Of a DNA stretch of 64,000 nt, positions 45,795 through 57,730 are shown one piece after another. Position numbers and translations under genes: made by a program. The notes beneath the pieces are model-generated. The model was not told where the DNA came from. It was given only the letters and a program-made list of their open reading frames with translations, and did no database searches. Each line of letters starts with the position of its first letter. Within the stretch, counting starts at the first letter, position 1. The stretch is from Sanderia malayensis (lineage: Eukaryota > Cnidaria > Scyphozoa > Semaeostomeae > Pelagiidae): NCBI GenBank assembly GCA_013076295.1, contig RQOL01000310.1, positions 1-64,000 on the forward strand. The letters are read 5' to 3'.

Positions 45795-48497
45795 TCAAGT
45801 TCTTTGAGACATTTTGAAACACTCATCCAGTTCTTTGGACCAATCAATTTCATCAACACCATGAATGACGACCAAGCTACGAGAAGATCTTGTTGTCAAC
45901 CTTTTACAATTTTCACTTGCATTGTGATAACGAACGTTCACACAACGTATTCGACTGTCACGACCACGCTCTACTTCATCGACCATACCGTACTGATATG
46001 TGTTGCACAAGACGGATTCTTGCTTCAAGAACAAGACAACATCACTGACTTTCAGATCCGTGTCTGAATTAAACCACTTTGGACGGGCAACGAGATTTGG
46101 CACATGAGTTGTTAGCCAAGCATCAAACCATGCGTTGTAGATCTTCTGATTATCACGAATCAATTTGATATGATCATTTTCCACGGCTAATCCTCCGGTT
46201 GGACCTCTTTCATTGTTTCGACCCAGAAGTAGTCGGTTCGGTGTTATGAGATCGGCCATTTCAACATCAGCTGTGATATTGTTAACAGCAAGTGGCATGT
46301 TGTTGATTGAATTGCCAATGATTGATGCCATTGTTTCCCATTGAATGATTGACAAACGGTGGAGATGAAGATTCTTCTCGAGTGAGCTTCTGACCGATTT
46401 TATCTTGCGTTCCACACGTCCATGCATGTTGTGCCCTCCAACGGGGCACGTTTGAAACTCGACATGCATATCTTTGTGGAGTTGTTGTTGGATGTTGATG
46501 AAATCAAACTTCATTGTCTGGCAACCTTTGGTTAGTTGACCACCTTCATCTATGAGTAGCTTTGAGGGGTAGCCAAATTGACAGGCAAAGCGCATAAAGG
46601 CTTGGATAAATGACGGTGTAGAATAATCCTCCATTACCTTGATGTTGATGCACGTGGTCGTAGAGCAGCAGAAAACAAGAAGCCAAATTTTCACAGTGGT
46701 TCTTTTTTGGTGCTGTGAGAATGCTTGAAATGGTCCTGCAAGGTCAGCTTGTGTGATATAGAAAGCTGGAGCGATGCATAGGTTGTTTGATGATAGTGGA
46801 CCCATCTCAACGTTAATGGATTTCTTCAATATGAAGCGGCAGCGATGGCAAGATGATCGTATGTCCTTTACAAGTGATTTTCCTTCTATGATAAACGCTT
46901 TTTGTAAAACATGTCGCCAAGTTGTTTCATTGCCAGAATGCTTTGCTGTTGGATTGTACCAGTGGACTTCGTTCACAAGGCTGATAGCAATTGGTGAAAA
47001 TCTGTCAATGATTGGCACACAGAATGTTGTTGGCGCCAAGTCTTTCATCGTCTTGGTCAAATTACCAAGGACTGTAATTGAAGTTGGTAGGATACGACCA
47101 ACATGAACAAGGATACCGTCTTTTTCAAGCGCAATCTTCTTGTACTTTGCTGGGCTTGAGAACTGTTTCACTTCCTTTGTCGCTTTCTTGAAGAAATAGT
47201 TCTCTGAATGGGCAATCTCTTGATCGGTTAGAACGGGTCCAGGTGACTTTTGCTTCTTTACGTAGACATTGATGAATCGTAGCACATATGCCATGATGCG
47301 AACAATGGTTGAAAACTTATGACGGTTTGGGTCTATCAGATATTTGGAAAACTGATATCTTAAGTTGATTTTCTTGATCGATTCTTCATTGATGTGAGAT
47401 ACAAAGTAGGTTGCTTCTTGTTGTGGCTTGATTTCCTTCTGAACCTCAATCAGTTGGTTATTTGTCAGGTTAATTTCCTCAATCGTCTTTGATGGAAAAG
47501 AACTTCTGGATTGTCTCATCCAAGGATGACCACTTGTCCAAACAGATGATTGATTTACATCATTGATTGACGTGCATCTTCTAGTCCCAATATCAGCTAC
47601 CATGTCATTTGATTGGATGTAGACCCACTGTGATGACGATGTGAGCCTCTTGATTTCGTTGACTCTGTTTCGCACCCATTGTTTGAGTTGAATTGTTGGT
47701 TTGTTTATCCAATATAATGCGATCTGAGAATCTGTAAACTTGATGGATGTAGCATGCTGAAATGATTTCCTGACAACTTCTCCTGAATGAGTGTTCACCA
47801 GGGCTGCATACAATTCGGCACGTGGTTGGGTCATTTCTTCAGGAACAAGACGACTTCTGGCAAATACCAATTGACACGAGTATTCACCACTTTTGAGCGC
47901 AAATCTTGCATAAATGGCGGCACAGATAAGATCTTCACTGGCGTCTCCAAAATCTAGAGTGTTGATTTCCAAGTTGATTGCCTCAGGTGGGACGACAGCA
48001 CGCTTGAATTTGATCGTCTTTATTTCCTGGAGCATCTCAAAATGTGATAGCCATATGTTCCTCAGACTATCAGGTAAGACATCATCCCAATTCATACGTC
48101 TTTGGACGAGTTGATGCAGATCCACTTTCAGTGTTGCCGTAATTGGGGTGACAAGTCCAGCAATGTCGAAAACTTCTGCCACTTTTGACATACACTGACG
48201 ACGAGTCAATGCTTTTGGCACTTCACGAATTTGTTTGGGTTTCTTCCCACGGTATTTCTCGGCGAAGTTGATTTCCGGGTTGTCAATACTGATATGGTCC
48301 GATTCCGGGAACCATTTCATCCCAGCGACGGAAACTGTCTCTCCATCACTTGACAATGATTCGTGGGGCTTTTGCTGGGAAAAGGTGAATCCTTTCAGGA
48401 GGAATCCGCCATGGTTAACAACGACCTCAAGATCATCGGCAAGTGAGAAAGCTTCTTCAAGTGTCTTTTCTCCCGTCACACAATCGTCCACATACAC
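45795..48497 (-). CDS. Copy 2 open segment: RT end, RNase H, integrase (900 codons)
   Basis: Begins at the methionine codon that here precedes the YVDD motif, directly after the 48501 break, so the start is accidental. Continues through the Pao RNase H region, H2C2 (H512, H520, C550, C553) and the integrase triad D585, D650, E696 to the same stop as copy 1. It is direct evidence that integrase is fused to RT-RNase H in this element. One difference from copy 1 is KVSDVV instead of KVGDVV in the DUF5641-like tail. Confidence 0.85.
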   Translation of the reverse strand: MYVDDCVTGEKTLEEAFSLADDLEVVVNHGGFLLKGFTFSQQKPHESLSSDGETVSVAGMKWFPESDHISIDNPEINFAEKYRGKKPKQIREVPKALTRRQCMSKVAEVFDIAGLVTPITATLKVDLHQLVQRRMNWDDVLPDSLRNIWLSHFEMLQEIKTIKFKRAVVPPEAINLEINTLDFGDASEDLICAAIYARFALKSGEYSCQLVFARSRLVPEEMTQPRAELYAALVNTHSGEVVRKSFQHATSIKFTDSQIALYWINKPTIQLKQWVRNRVNEIKRLTSSSQWVYIQSNDMVADIGTRRCTSINDVNQSSVWTSGHPWMRQSRSSFPSKTIEEINLTNNQLIEVQKEIKPQQEATYFVSHINEESIKKINLRYQFSKYLIDPNRHKFSTIVRIMAYVLRFINVYVKKQKSPGPVLTDQEIAHSENYFFKKATKEVKQFSSPAKYKKIALEKDGILVHVGRILPTSITVLGNLTKTMKDLAPTTFCVPIIDRFSPIAISLVNEVHWYNPTAKHSGNETTWRHVLQKAFIIEGKSLVKDIRSSCHRCRFILKKSINVEMGPLSSNNLCIAPAFYITQADLAGPFQAFSQHQKRTTVKIWLLVFCCSTTTCINIKVMEDYSTPSFIQAFMRFACQFGYPSKLLIDEGGQLTKGCQTMKFDFINIQQQLHKDMHVEFQTCPVGGHNMHGRVERKIKSVRSSLEKNLHLHRLSIIQWETMASIIGNSINNMPLAVNNITADVEMADLITPNRLLLGRNNERGPTGGLAVENDHIKLIRDNQKIYNAWFDAWLTTHVPNLVARPKWFNSDTDLKVSDVVLFLKQESVLCNTYQYGMVDEVERGRDSRIRCVNVRYHNASENCKRLTTRSSRSLVVIHGVDEIDWSKELDECFKMSQRT

Positions 48498-49126
48498 ATC
48501 TTGTTGATGATTCGATTTACCTTTGGATACTTTTCTTTGAATATGTTGGCGGTTTGACGCAAAGCTCTCTCTGACTGGTTCCCACTTGACTTAATTCCAT
48601 AAATAAGAGTCTTTATGACCTTTTCTTCTGGTGGTTTGCTAGGATCCAGATTGTCTTCCCAAAGATAACGTTGCAGACACCATTGTGACTCATCTAATTG
48701 GACAGAGTTATACATTTTTGAGACATCTGTGTGAATGCCAATATGATGGCTCCTCCAACGAATGAAGATTTCGATTAATTTGTTCATGTTGTTTCGTCCC
48801 TTGGCAAGCAGATCGTTGAGGGAGTAGCCGGTGTCGGTTTTCATTGAAGCATCAAAAACGACACGACATGGTGTTGAGATGGAATTCTCTTTCCAAACTG
48901 CTCGCCATGGAATGAAATTCTTTATCTTGTTGTGTTCCAATTCAGCTTGGATGTGATTAGGAAGGTTTTTGACATACTCCACATATCCAAGGTTTTGAAG
49001 TTTCTTCTCGGATTTCAGAATATCTTCCTTATCCTCAGGGTAGCTGGCAAGACGTTTCAGTTGTTGATTGTACACCTTTAAAGCAATGTGACGATTCGGT
49101 GCAAGGTGGGTAGTTGGATTTTGCAT
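48476..49126 (-). pseudogene. Copy 2 open segment: N-terminal RT (216 codons)
   Basis: Holds PCRVVFDAS and HTDVSKMYNSV, with the first RT catalytic Asp, and runs out of frame just before the YVDD motif. Confidence 0.8.
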
Positions 49127-49503
49127 CAGAGGTAGAGTTGCAACAGATGATCGTTCATTGATGTTGACCTTGACGGAACGTTGATGGCATCTTGTTCAAT
49201 CTCTTCTTGCACACTCATTGTCTCATCAGCGGACTTGAGATCTTTACAGGCTTGACATCCTCGACAGTTGACACAGCGAAAGGTGATTTCACTTCCAATG
49301 TGTTCAGCTGCCTCAAAAAGTTTGACTTTGTTGATGAATTCTTGATCCTCTCCATTTGACGAGAAGAAGATATCTGCTTGGTGAGAGGGATATCCAAGGA
49401 ATTTGGCATCTGGGTTGACATGATAACCATATGAATATAGTCGGAATTGATGGTTGACGAAATTTGTGACATTGATTTGCTGTTGGTTGATTTGTTTGAA
49501 CAC
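49126..49503 (-). pseudogene. Copy 2 open segment: Cys-rich linker (125 codons)
   Basis: Contains the CxxCxxCxxC cluster between protease and RT; leaves frame at the break near 49180. Confidence 0.75.
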
Positions 49504-49627
49504 CTTGTGTGGACCACCAATTATACCTCTTGATCCATCAGCACTCTTAAGTGGGACTCGAAGATTGTAAGTCCTGACGGTAGTTGGAAGATGAATCGTG
49601 GATGATAGCGTAGATATTGGATGCCAA

Positions 49628-50107
49628 TCATGAAATCCATACTACCACCAACCTGAGCAGGTACAGACGGAAGATTCCTTGGATCACCAGCAATCTGCCT
49701 GAAGCCATTGTGTATGTCGTTGATAACATCTCCATGGAGCTGTACATTGGGAAATCGTGTGTTAATTTGTCCAGACAAACTCCAGTCATTATTGCATCTT
49801 TCCCATTTGCGAGAGGGAGATTAACGGTGTAGATACCATTCTTTGATTCGCTTGTGAGATTGCCGACACCATTGGTTAGTATCGGGCCAGCATATACTTG
49901 CTTTGCACGTTGCTTGAGTTGTTTGACGGCTTCATGTCGACTGATGAAGTCACTGCATCCTGAATCGTAAAAGATGTTGTATACCTTCTTATCGACAAGA
50001 TGTTTTGGAACATGCAGATAGCATCTGTGTTGTTGTCTTCTGTGTTGGCATGGAACGATAACTTGATTTCCTTTGAGTAACTTGGAACAGGTTGGCGGAC
50101 GATACAC
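49628..50107 (-). pseudogene. Copy 2 open segment: aspartic protease (159 codons)
   Basis: Contains FYDSGCSDF, the protease active-site motif; the first 37 or so and last 30 or so codons are out of the original frame because of the breaks near 49999 and 49742. Confidence 0.75.
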
Positions 50108-50601
50108 CTTGATTTGTAATGTTCCAGCGTATCTTGATTTTGCTTGTTATTCTTGTGTTTTTCGCAAACAAGAATATGCTTCTTCATAGGGAATCCTTGG
50201 TGATCAACGTTCTGGCATATGAAGTCCCGTTGACAGAGGCCTTCTTGATGTTTTTCTTGATTGGCACGAGCTCCAGGGAACAAGCATTGAAAGCATAAGC
50301 TTTTGGACTTCAGTGTATTCAGTCTTTCTGCAGGGGTCATGTCAACGAAGGTCTTGCATGAAAAATATTGAATCAACTTCATACCTCTTGGACCTCTTGT
50401 TTGGACATGGTCGTCCTTCCCACAGATGAAGCAGATAGTTTGATCTTGTATCGGTGAGTTCGATGGTGGTGTGTTGAAAGAGGTGTGATGACCAGATCTG
50501 CGTTTCATAATTGGATTAGTTGGCTCTTGCTTCTTGGATTTTGATTGAAGGATGGCTCGTTGCTGTTGCATCTTGATTTCCTTGTCCAGAAAGTCAAGCA
50601 T
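49876..50601 (-). pseudogene. Copy 2 open segment: Gag Cys clusters (241 codons)
   Basis: Carries CFICGKDDH and CFQC clusters as in copy 1; out of frame after the break near 49999. Confidence 0.8.
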
Positions 50602-50648
50602 CTGTCTCCACTTCCATTTGCCCTCCTTTGGTTCATCACAGCTAATGG

Positions 50649-51818
50649 TCAGCCATCTGATCGATCTTTCGTCTCCAAGTAGATTGCAGGCTGATCGAAG
50701 GCGTCGCTGTAGTAGAGTTCATTTTCGATATGATGGTCTGACGATAGTTGCATCAAGTCTCGCATCAGGTTGGAGATTTTGCTGATACTGTTGATAATTT
50801 TGGTGGGGTCTCTTGATCTAATCATTTCGCAACTGGTCAGCTCCGAAATTTTGTTGAACAGCAGGGTCTTGGTATCACCGTAGGCTTCCTTGAGGCGGTT
50901 CCAAATCTCCTTGATGTCAGACACATTTTTGACGAGTGTTAGAGCATCCTTCTCCAAGTGGTTGTTCTTGAGCAGATCAGCTTGGAGGTTTGTGGGTACT
51001 GAGTGTTCATAAAGTTTCATAAAGTCAGTTTTGAAATCGTAAATATTGATTGCTGATTCATACCCGCTGAATTTGTCCAGTTTGATGTTGAGTTTGGATT
51101 TGTTGAATGATTCTATCTTCTCCATCTCACGCTTCTTGAACTCCTTCACGATCATTGCACAATATGCTTCCCATAACTTCACCACAGCTTCATACTTTGC
51201 TTTGGATTGTTCAAATTCTGATGGTGCCAATTCTATGCATTCTTTGAACTTTGCTGACAAGGATGCAAAAGTTCTTGAATGTTTGTTGAGATCTTGGTTA
51301 CGTGATCTCAGTTCTTCATTTGACAAATGGCTAACTTCACATATTGCAACTTCTTTGATTTCGGTTGCATGACGTTCCATTTCATACTTCAGAAATGTTG
51401 CCTTGTGATGGTTGATTGTTTCTGATTTGGTGTTTACCTTCTGAATAAGTTTGTTTGTTTGTTGGATATAGGCACTGATGGATTTCCTTACTCTCTGGTA
51501 TTCACCTTCATATTCAGCTTGATATCTCTCATCACCGAGTTCAGCTTTCAAGATACGGAAACGGGTTTTGAATTCAAGGCGCATGGACTCAATCTTCTCG
51601 ATACATGTAAGCATTAGGTCGTTGGAATCTTTGATAGTGCACGGGTCGTTGTCTGTGATGAAATCACTGAGTTCTTCAACGATAACAGCTGCGTTGATGG
51701 CATTGACAGTTAGCACGGGCTTCTCGTCAGGCATTATGTCAGATACCTTTCGTTCACCAGTAGTACTTAAAAGTTTGTAATCAATTCTCTGGCCTACCTT
51801 GCGCTTAGGCCTTTGCAT
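50649..51818 (-). pseudogene. Copy 2 open segment: N-terminal Gag (389 codons)
   Basis: Starts at the same methionine as the copy 1 polyprotein and covers the coiled region and DUF1759-like domain until the break near 50692. Confidence 0.85.
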
Positions 51819-51913
51819 GGATAGGGCGTTGGCTGAGTTGACCAGGTTGATTATTGATTGATGTACAACAGCTCAAATAATTGAGCGACAGCATGTATAT
51901 CTTGCTGTTTGAA

Positions 51914-52386
51914 TGTAGTCGAAGAAGGACAACTCAAAATTTGTTCTGGCTTGTTTCATAACATCAATTTGAAACCAAGAAGTTCAAACTAAATAAATTA
52001 ATATAATATTGGTCACAAATCTAGTTTGAACTACGTATTTGATAATATTAGAAAACTATTTAATTGAAACTAAAGAAAACTATCGATATGCCACACCTAT
52101 AAAAACAAAATGGCTGCCAAAAAAACGAAACAAAATCCTACCAGCTTGCCAGATAAAGATTGCTGTGATTGACCGTGTTGACTAGAGCTCCTTCCTCGTT
52201 GATGACTTGATGAGAACTGATGTGTTAAAGAGATGAGAGGCTGCACTATTTAAAGAGATTTTACAATAGAGATCATTGAACTAAGACTAACAGGGTAACA
52301 ATAGAGAAATTGAATTGAACTATGACTAACAGGATAACAATAGAGAAATTGAATTGAACTAAGACTAACAGGGTAACGCCCTTACA
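51914..52386 (-). repeat. 5' LTR of BEL copy 2 (473 bp)
   Basis: Differs from its left partner by small insertions and losses (near 51956, 51968, 52046), not by clear substitutions. Confidence 0.92.
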
Positions 52387-52391
52387 CTCAC
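52387..52391. repeat. Target site duplication CTCAC, right, copy 2
   Basis: Matches 45254-45258. Confidence 0.9.
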
Positions 52392-52414
52392 AGGTTCAAA
52401 TCCTGTTCACAGCG
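52392..52414 (+). pseudogene. tRNA-Ser, 3' part (nt 60-82), split by BEL copy 2
   Basis: Followed by GTGAAAAATCTTTG and ATAATATTACC, changes otherwise found only after copy 1. Confidence 0.9.
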
Positions 52415-52928
52415 ATTTTGCTAGCCATGTTACTTTAATGTGAAAAATCTTTGTTCTTTTAGATAATATTACCAGGAAGAGATTTATACACGCAACAATA
52501 ATATCACAATTAGGTTACTAGAGCAAATGTTTCTCCTTAGTCACTGTGACACAGATCATTTCTCATTATTGCAGGCAAAAAGTAATGCTATGTGTCTGAT
52601 GAATGTCATTGGATGAAAAACCCATGAACCTTAAAAAGCAAAAGGAGTGCTCCTGTTTTGAAAAGGAAAAAATCATGGTTTCATTTTACATTATCCGGAA
52701 CTGTTACTAAAATTCATATGATGATGTGATCAGGGCTAATTCTGAAATATCAAAAAATGGGATTGTTGGAAAATAGGGAAATATATTCAAACTAGGTGAT
52801 TTCCACCAGGCAAGATGTTATTAAGGAAACTTTAAATTTGAATAGTGTTATGATGTGAAAATCTTTTTGTTTTCCATAAAAACATTAACATTGTTAGAAA
52901 TAACAGAGTCCTTCTATAAATGATACAA

Positions 52929-53009
52929 GCTGTGATGGCGAATGGTTAAGGCGTTTGACTAGAAATCAAATAGGATATTCCCTCACAGGTTCAAATCCTG
53001 TTCACAGCG
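52929..53009 (+). tRNA. tRNA-Ser (AGA), 81 nt, A-box variant
   Basis: GAATGG variant as at 23438, with one C missing from the 5' D stem. Confidence 0.75.
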
Positions 53010-53229
53010 ATTTTGCCAGCAATGTTACTTTGATGTGGAAAATCATTGTTCTTTTAGATATTATCACCAGGAAGAGATTTATACACGCAACAATAATATC
53101 ACAATTAGGTTACTAGAGCAAATGTTTCTCCTTAGGTCACTGTGACACAGAATGATGTGAAATCTTTTTATTTTCAATAAAAACATTAACATTGTTAGAA
53201 ATAACAGAGTCCTTCTATAAATGATACAA
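53010..53229 (+). repeat. Short spacer with internal deletion, cassette 3
   Basis: 220 bp, same junction; counterpart of 23520-23739. Confidence 0.9.
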
Positions 53230-53312
53230 GCTCTGATGGCCGAGTGGTTAAGGGCGTTTGACTTGAAATCAAATGGGATATTCCCTCACAGGTTCAAATC
53301 CTTTTCACAGCG
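53230..53312 (+). tRNA. tRNA-Ser (TGA), family C, 83 nt
   Basis: GCTCTGA acceptor, CCTTT T-stem arm, one extra G in the D stem, and only three T residues downstream. Confidence 0.65.
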
Positions 53313-53818
53313 ATTTGCTAGCCATGTTACTTTAATGTGGAAAATCATTGTTCTTTTAGATAATATCACCAGAAGAGATATTATACACACAACAATAATA
53401 TCACAATTAGGTTACTAGAGCAAATGTTTCTCCTTAGGTCACTGTGACACAGATCATTTCTCATTATTGCAGCAAAAAGTAATGCTATGTGTTGATGAAT
53501 GTCATTGGATGAAAAACCCATGAACCTTAAAAAGCAAAAGGAGTGCTCCTGGTTTTGAAAAGGAAAAAATCATGGTTTCATTTTACATTATCTGGAACTG
53601 TTACTAAAATTCATATAATATGTGATCAGGGTTAATTCTGAAATATCAAAAAAATTGTTGGAAAATAGGGAAATATATTCAAACTAGGTGATTTCCACCA
53701 GGCAAGATAGTATTAAGGAAACTTTGAATTTGAATAGTGTTATGATGTGAAATCTTTTTGTTTTCAATAAAAACATTAACATTGTTAGAAATAACAGAGT
53801 CCTTCTATAAATGATACA

Positions 53819-53900
53819 GCTGTGATGGCCGAGTGGTTAAGGCGTTTGACTTGAAATCAAATGGGATATTCCCTCACAGGTTCAAATCCTGTTCACAGCG
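53819..53900 (+). tRNA. tRNA-Ser (TGA), 82 nt
   Basis: Complete, C25. The matching position after copy 1 has an AGA gene (24338), so the duplication stops or has been converted here. Confidence 0.93.
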
Positions 53901-54406
53901 ATTTTGCTAGCCATGTTACTTTGATGTGCAAAATCATTGTTCTTTTAGATAATATCACCAGGAAGAGATTTATACACCAACAATAATATCACAATTAGGT
54001 TACTAGAGCAAATGTTTCTCCTTAGTCACTGTGACACAGATCATTTCTCATTATTGCAGCAAAAAGTAATGCTATGTGTCTGATGAATGTCATTGGATGA
54101 AAAACCCATGAACCTTAAAAAGCAAAAGGAGTGCTCCTGGTTTTGAAAAGGAAAAAATCATGTTCTCATATTACATTAGCTGGAACTGTTACTAAAATTC
54201 ATATGATGATGTGATCAGGGTTAATTCTGAAATATCAAAAAAAAATTGCTGGAAAATAGGAAATATATTCAAACTGGGTGATTTCCACCAGGCAAGATGT
54301 ATTAAGGAAACTTTGAATTTGAATAGTGTTATGATGTGAAATCTTTTGTTTTCAATAAAAACATTAACATTGTTAGAAATAACAGAGTCCTTCTATAAAT
54401 GATACA

Positions 54407-54486
54407 GCTGTGATGGCCGAGTGGTTAAGGCTTTGACTTGAAATCAAATGGGATATTCCTCACAGGTTCAAATCCTGTTCACAGCG
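54407..54486 (+). tRNA. tRNA-Ser (TGA), 80 nt
   Basis: One base missing at position 26 and one C in the variable arm. Confidence 0.78.
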
Positions 54487-54998
54487 ATTTTGCTAGCATG
54501 TTACTTTGATGTGGAAAATCATTGTTCTTTAGATAATATCACCAGGAAGAGATATTTATACACGCAACAATAATATCACAATTAGGTTACTAGAGCAAAT
54601 GTTTCTCCTTAGGTCACTGTGACACAGATCATTTCTCATTATTGCAGCAAAAAGTAATGCATGTGTTGATGAATGTCATTGGATGAAAAACCCATGAAAC
54701 CTTAAAAGCAAAAGGAGTGCTCCTGCTTTTGAAAAGGAAAAAATCATGTTCTCATATTACATTATAGCTGGAACTGTTACTAAAATTCATATGATGATGT
54801 GATCAGGGTTAATTCTGAAATATCAAAAAAAAATTGCTGGAAAATACGGAAATATATTCAAACTGGGTGATTTCCACCAGGCAAGATAGTATTAAGGAAA
54901 CTTTGAATTTGAATAGTGTTATGATGTGAAATCTTTTTGTTTTCAATAAAAACACTAACATTGTTAGAAATAACAGAGTCCTTCTATAAATGATACAT

Positions 54999-55079
54999 GC
55001 TGTGATGGCCGAGTGGTTAAGGCGTTTGACTTGAAATCAAATGGATATTCCCTCACAGGTTCAAATCCTGTTCACAGCG
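54999..55079 (+). tRNA. tRNA-Ser (TGA), 81 nt
   Basis: One G missing from the variable arm. Confidence 0.85.
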
Positions 55080-55584
55080 ATTTTGCTAGCAATGTTACTT
55101 TGATGTGGAAAATCATTGTTCTTTTAGATAATATCACCAGGAAGAGATATTATACACACAACAATAATATCACAATTAGGTTACTAGAGCAAATGTTTCT
55201 CCTTAGGTCACTGTGACACAGATCATTTCTCATTATTGCAGCAAAAAGTAATGCTATGTGTTGATGAATGTCATTGGATGAAAAACCCATGAACCTTAAA
55301 AAGCAAAAGGAGTGCTCCTGGTTTTGAAAAGGAAAAAATCATGTTTCATTTTACATTATCTGGAACTGTTACTAAAATTCATATAATATGTGATCAGGGT
55401 AATTCTGAAATATCAAAAAAATTGCTGGAAAATAGGGAAATATATTCAAACTAGGTGATTTCCACCAGGCAAGATAGTATTAAGGAAACTTTGAATTTGA
55501 ATAGTGTTATGATGTGAAATCTTTTTGTTTTCAATAAAAAATTAACATTGTTAGAAATAACAGAGTCCTTCTATAAATGATACA

Positions 55585-55666
55585 GCTGTGATGGCCGAGT
55601 GGTTAAGGCGTTTGACTTGAAATCAAATGGGATATTCCCTCACAGGTTCAAATCCTGTTCACAGCG
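55585..55666 (+). tRNA. tRNA-Ser (TGA), 82 nt
   Basis: Complete, C25. Confidence 0.94.
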
Positions 55667-56173
55667 ATTTTGCTAGCAATGTTACTTTGATGTGGCAAAT
55701 CATTGTTCTTTTAGATAATATCACCAGGAAGAGATTTATACACGCAACAATAATATCACAATTAGGTTACTAGAGCAAATGTTTCTCCTTAGGTCACTGT
55801 GACACAGATCATTTCTCATTATTGCAGCAAAAAGTAATGCATGTGTTGATGAATGTCATTGGATGAAAAACCCATGAACCTTAAAAAGCAAAAGGAGTGC
55901 TCCTGGTTTTGAAAAGGAAAAAATCATGGTTTCATTTTACATTATCCGGAACTGTTACTAAAATTCATATGATGATGTGATCAGGGTTAATTCTGAAATA
56001 TCAAAAAAAATTGTTGGAAAATAGGAAATATATTCAAACTAGGTGATTTCCACCAGGCAAGATGTTATTAAGGAAACTTTGAATTTGAATAGTGTTATGA
56101 TGTGAAATCTTTTTGTTTTCAATAAAAACATTAACATTGTTAGAAATAACAGAGTCCTTCTATAAATGATACA

Positions 56174-56254
56174 GCTGTGATGGCCGAGTGGTTAAGGCGT
56201 TTGACTTGAAATCAAATGGATATTCCCTCACAGGTTCAAATCCTGTTCACAGCG
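56174..56254 (+). tRNA. tRNA-Ser (TGA), 81 nt
   Basis: One G missing from the variable arm. Confidence 0.85.
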
Positions 56255-56765
56255 ATTTTGCTAGCAATGTTACTTTGATGTGCAAAATCATTGTTCTTTT
56301 AGATAATATCACCAGGAAGAGATATTTATACACACAACAATAATATCACAATTAGGTTACTAGAGCAGATGTTTCTCCTTAGGTCACTGTGACACAGATC
56401 ATTTCTCATTATTGCAGCAAAAAGTAATGCTATGTGTTGATGAATGTCATTGGATGAAAAACCCATGAAACCTTAAAAGCAAAAGGAGTGCTCCTGTTTT
56501 GAAAAGGAAAAAATCATGTTCTCATATTACATTATAGCTGGAACTGTTACTAAAATTCATATATGATGTGATCAGGGTTAATTCTGAAATATCAAAAAAA
56601 ATTGCTGGAAAATAGGGAAATATATTCAAACTAGGTGATTTCCACCAGGCAAGATAGTATTAAGGAAACTTTGAATTTGAATAGTGTTATGATCTGAAAT
56701 CTTTTTGTTTTCAATAAAAACATTAACATTGTTAGAAATAACAGAGTCCTTCTATAAATGATACA

Positions 56766-56847
56766 GCTGTGATGGCCGAGTGGTTAAGGCGTTTGACTTG
56801 AAATCAAATGGGATATTCCCTCACAGGTTCAAATCCTGTTCACAGCG
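56766..56847 (+). tRNA. tRNA-Ser (TGA), 82 nt
   Basis: Complete, C25. Confidence 0.94.
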
Positions 56848-57355
56848 ATTTTGCTAGCATGTTACTTTGATGTGAAAATCATTGTTCTTTTAGATAATAT
56901 CACCAGGAAGAGATTTATACACGCAACAATAATATCACAATTAGGTTACTAGAGCAAATGTTTCTCCTTAGGTCACTGTGACACAGATCATTTCTCATTA
57001 TTGCAGCAAAAAGTAATGCATGTGTATGATGAATGTCATTGGATGAAAAACCCATGAACCTTAAAAGCAAAAGGAGTGCTCCTGGTTTTGAAAAGGAAAA
57101 AATCATGGTTTCATTTTACATTATCCGGAACTGTTACTAAAATTCATATGATGATGTGATCAGGGTAATTCTGAAATATCAAAAAATGGATTGTTGGAAA
57201 ATAGGGAAATATATTCAAACTAGGTGATTTCCACCAGGCAAGATGTTATTAAGGAAACTTTAAATTTGAATAGTGTTATGATGTGAAATCTTTTTGTTTT
57301 CCATAAAAACATTAACATTGTTAGAAATAACAGAGTCCTTCTATAAATGATACAA

Positions 57356-57433
57356 GCTGTGATGGCCGATGGTTAAGCGTTTGACTAGAAATCAAATGGA
57401 TATTCCTCACAGGTTCAAATCCTGTTCACAGCG
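57356..57433 (+). pseudogene. tRNA-Ser (AGA)-like, 78 nt
   Basis: Short in the D loop (GCCGATGG), D stem and variable arm; precedes cassette 4. The missing D-loop base is the one that is A or G in other copies. Confidence 0.65.
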
Positions 57434-57648
57434 ATTTTGCAGCAATGTTACTTTGATGTGGAAAATCATTGTTCTTTTAGATATATCACCAGAAGAGATT
57501 TATACACCAACAATAATATCACAATTAGGTTACTAGAGCAAATGTTTCTCCTTAGGTCACTGTGACACAGAATGATGTGAAATCTTTTATTTTCAATAAA
57601 AACATTAACATTGTTAGAAATAACAGAGTCCTTCTATAAATGATACAA
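57434..57648 (+). repeat. Short spacer with internal deletion, cassette 4
   Basis: Same junction, 215 bp because of several one-base losses. Confidence 0.9.
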
Positions 57649-57730
57649 GCTCTGATGGCCGAGTGGTTAAGGCGTTTGACTTGAAATCAAATGGGATATT
57701 CCCTCACAGGTTCAAATCCTTTTCACAGCG
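57649..57730 (+). tRNA. tRNA-Ser (TGA), family C, 82 nt, degenerate stems
   Basis: GCTCTGA acceptor and CCTTT T-stem arm. Confidence 0.7.

Larger units (their letters stand above)
45795..51818 (-). pseudogene. BEL polyprotein of copy 2, six frame breaks
   Basis: Covers the same Gag-protease-RT-RNase H-integrase order as copy 1 but is interrupted by single missing bases near 50692, 49999, 49742, 49548, 49180 and 48501. Unlike copy 1, the RNase H-integrase junction near 47185 is open. All breaks are one base and mostly in short runs, with no accompanying stop-codon substitutions, which is odd for an old pseudogene and fits consensus error or very recent decay. Longest open parts are listed separately. 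Confidence 0.85.
45259..52386 (-). mobile_element. BEL/Pao LTR retrotransposon, copy 2
   Basis: A 7128-bp second copy with the same LTRs, target duplication, polypurine tract and domain order as copy 1. I find only a handful of substitutions between the two (for example near 46044, 46953, 49479 and 50015) but about ten one-base indels. The host units on both sides also match those of copy 1, so this is a duplicate of the locus, not an independent insertion. As written it is broken by six one-base losses. Confidence 0.93.

Noticed and set aside
15766..52386. Two independent insertions showing site-specific targeting of tRNA-Ser
   Set aside because: Flanking units share private mutations on both sides, so this is one insertion duplicated with its surroundings.
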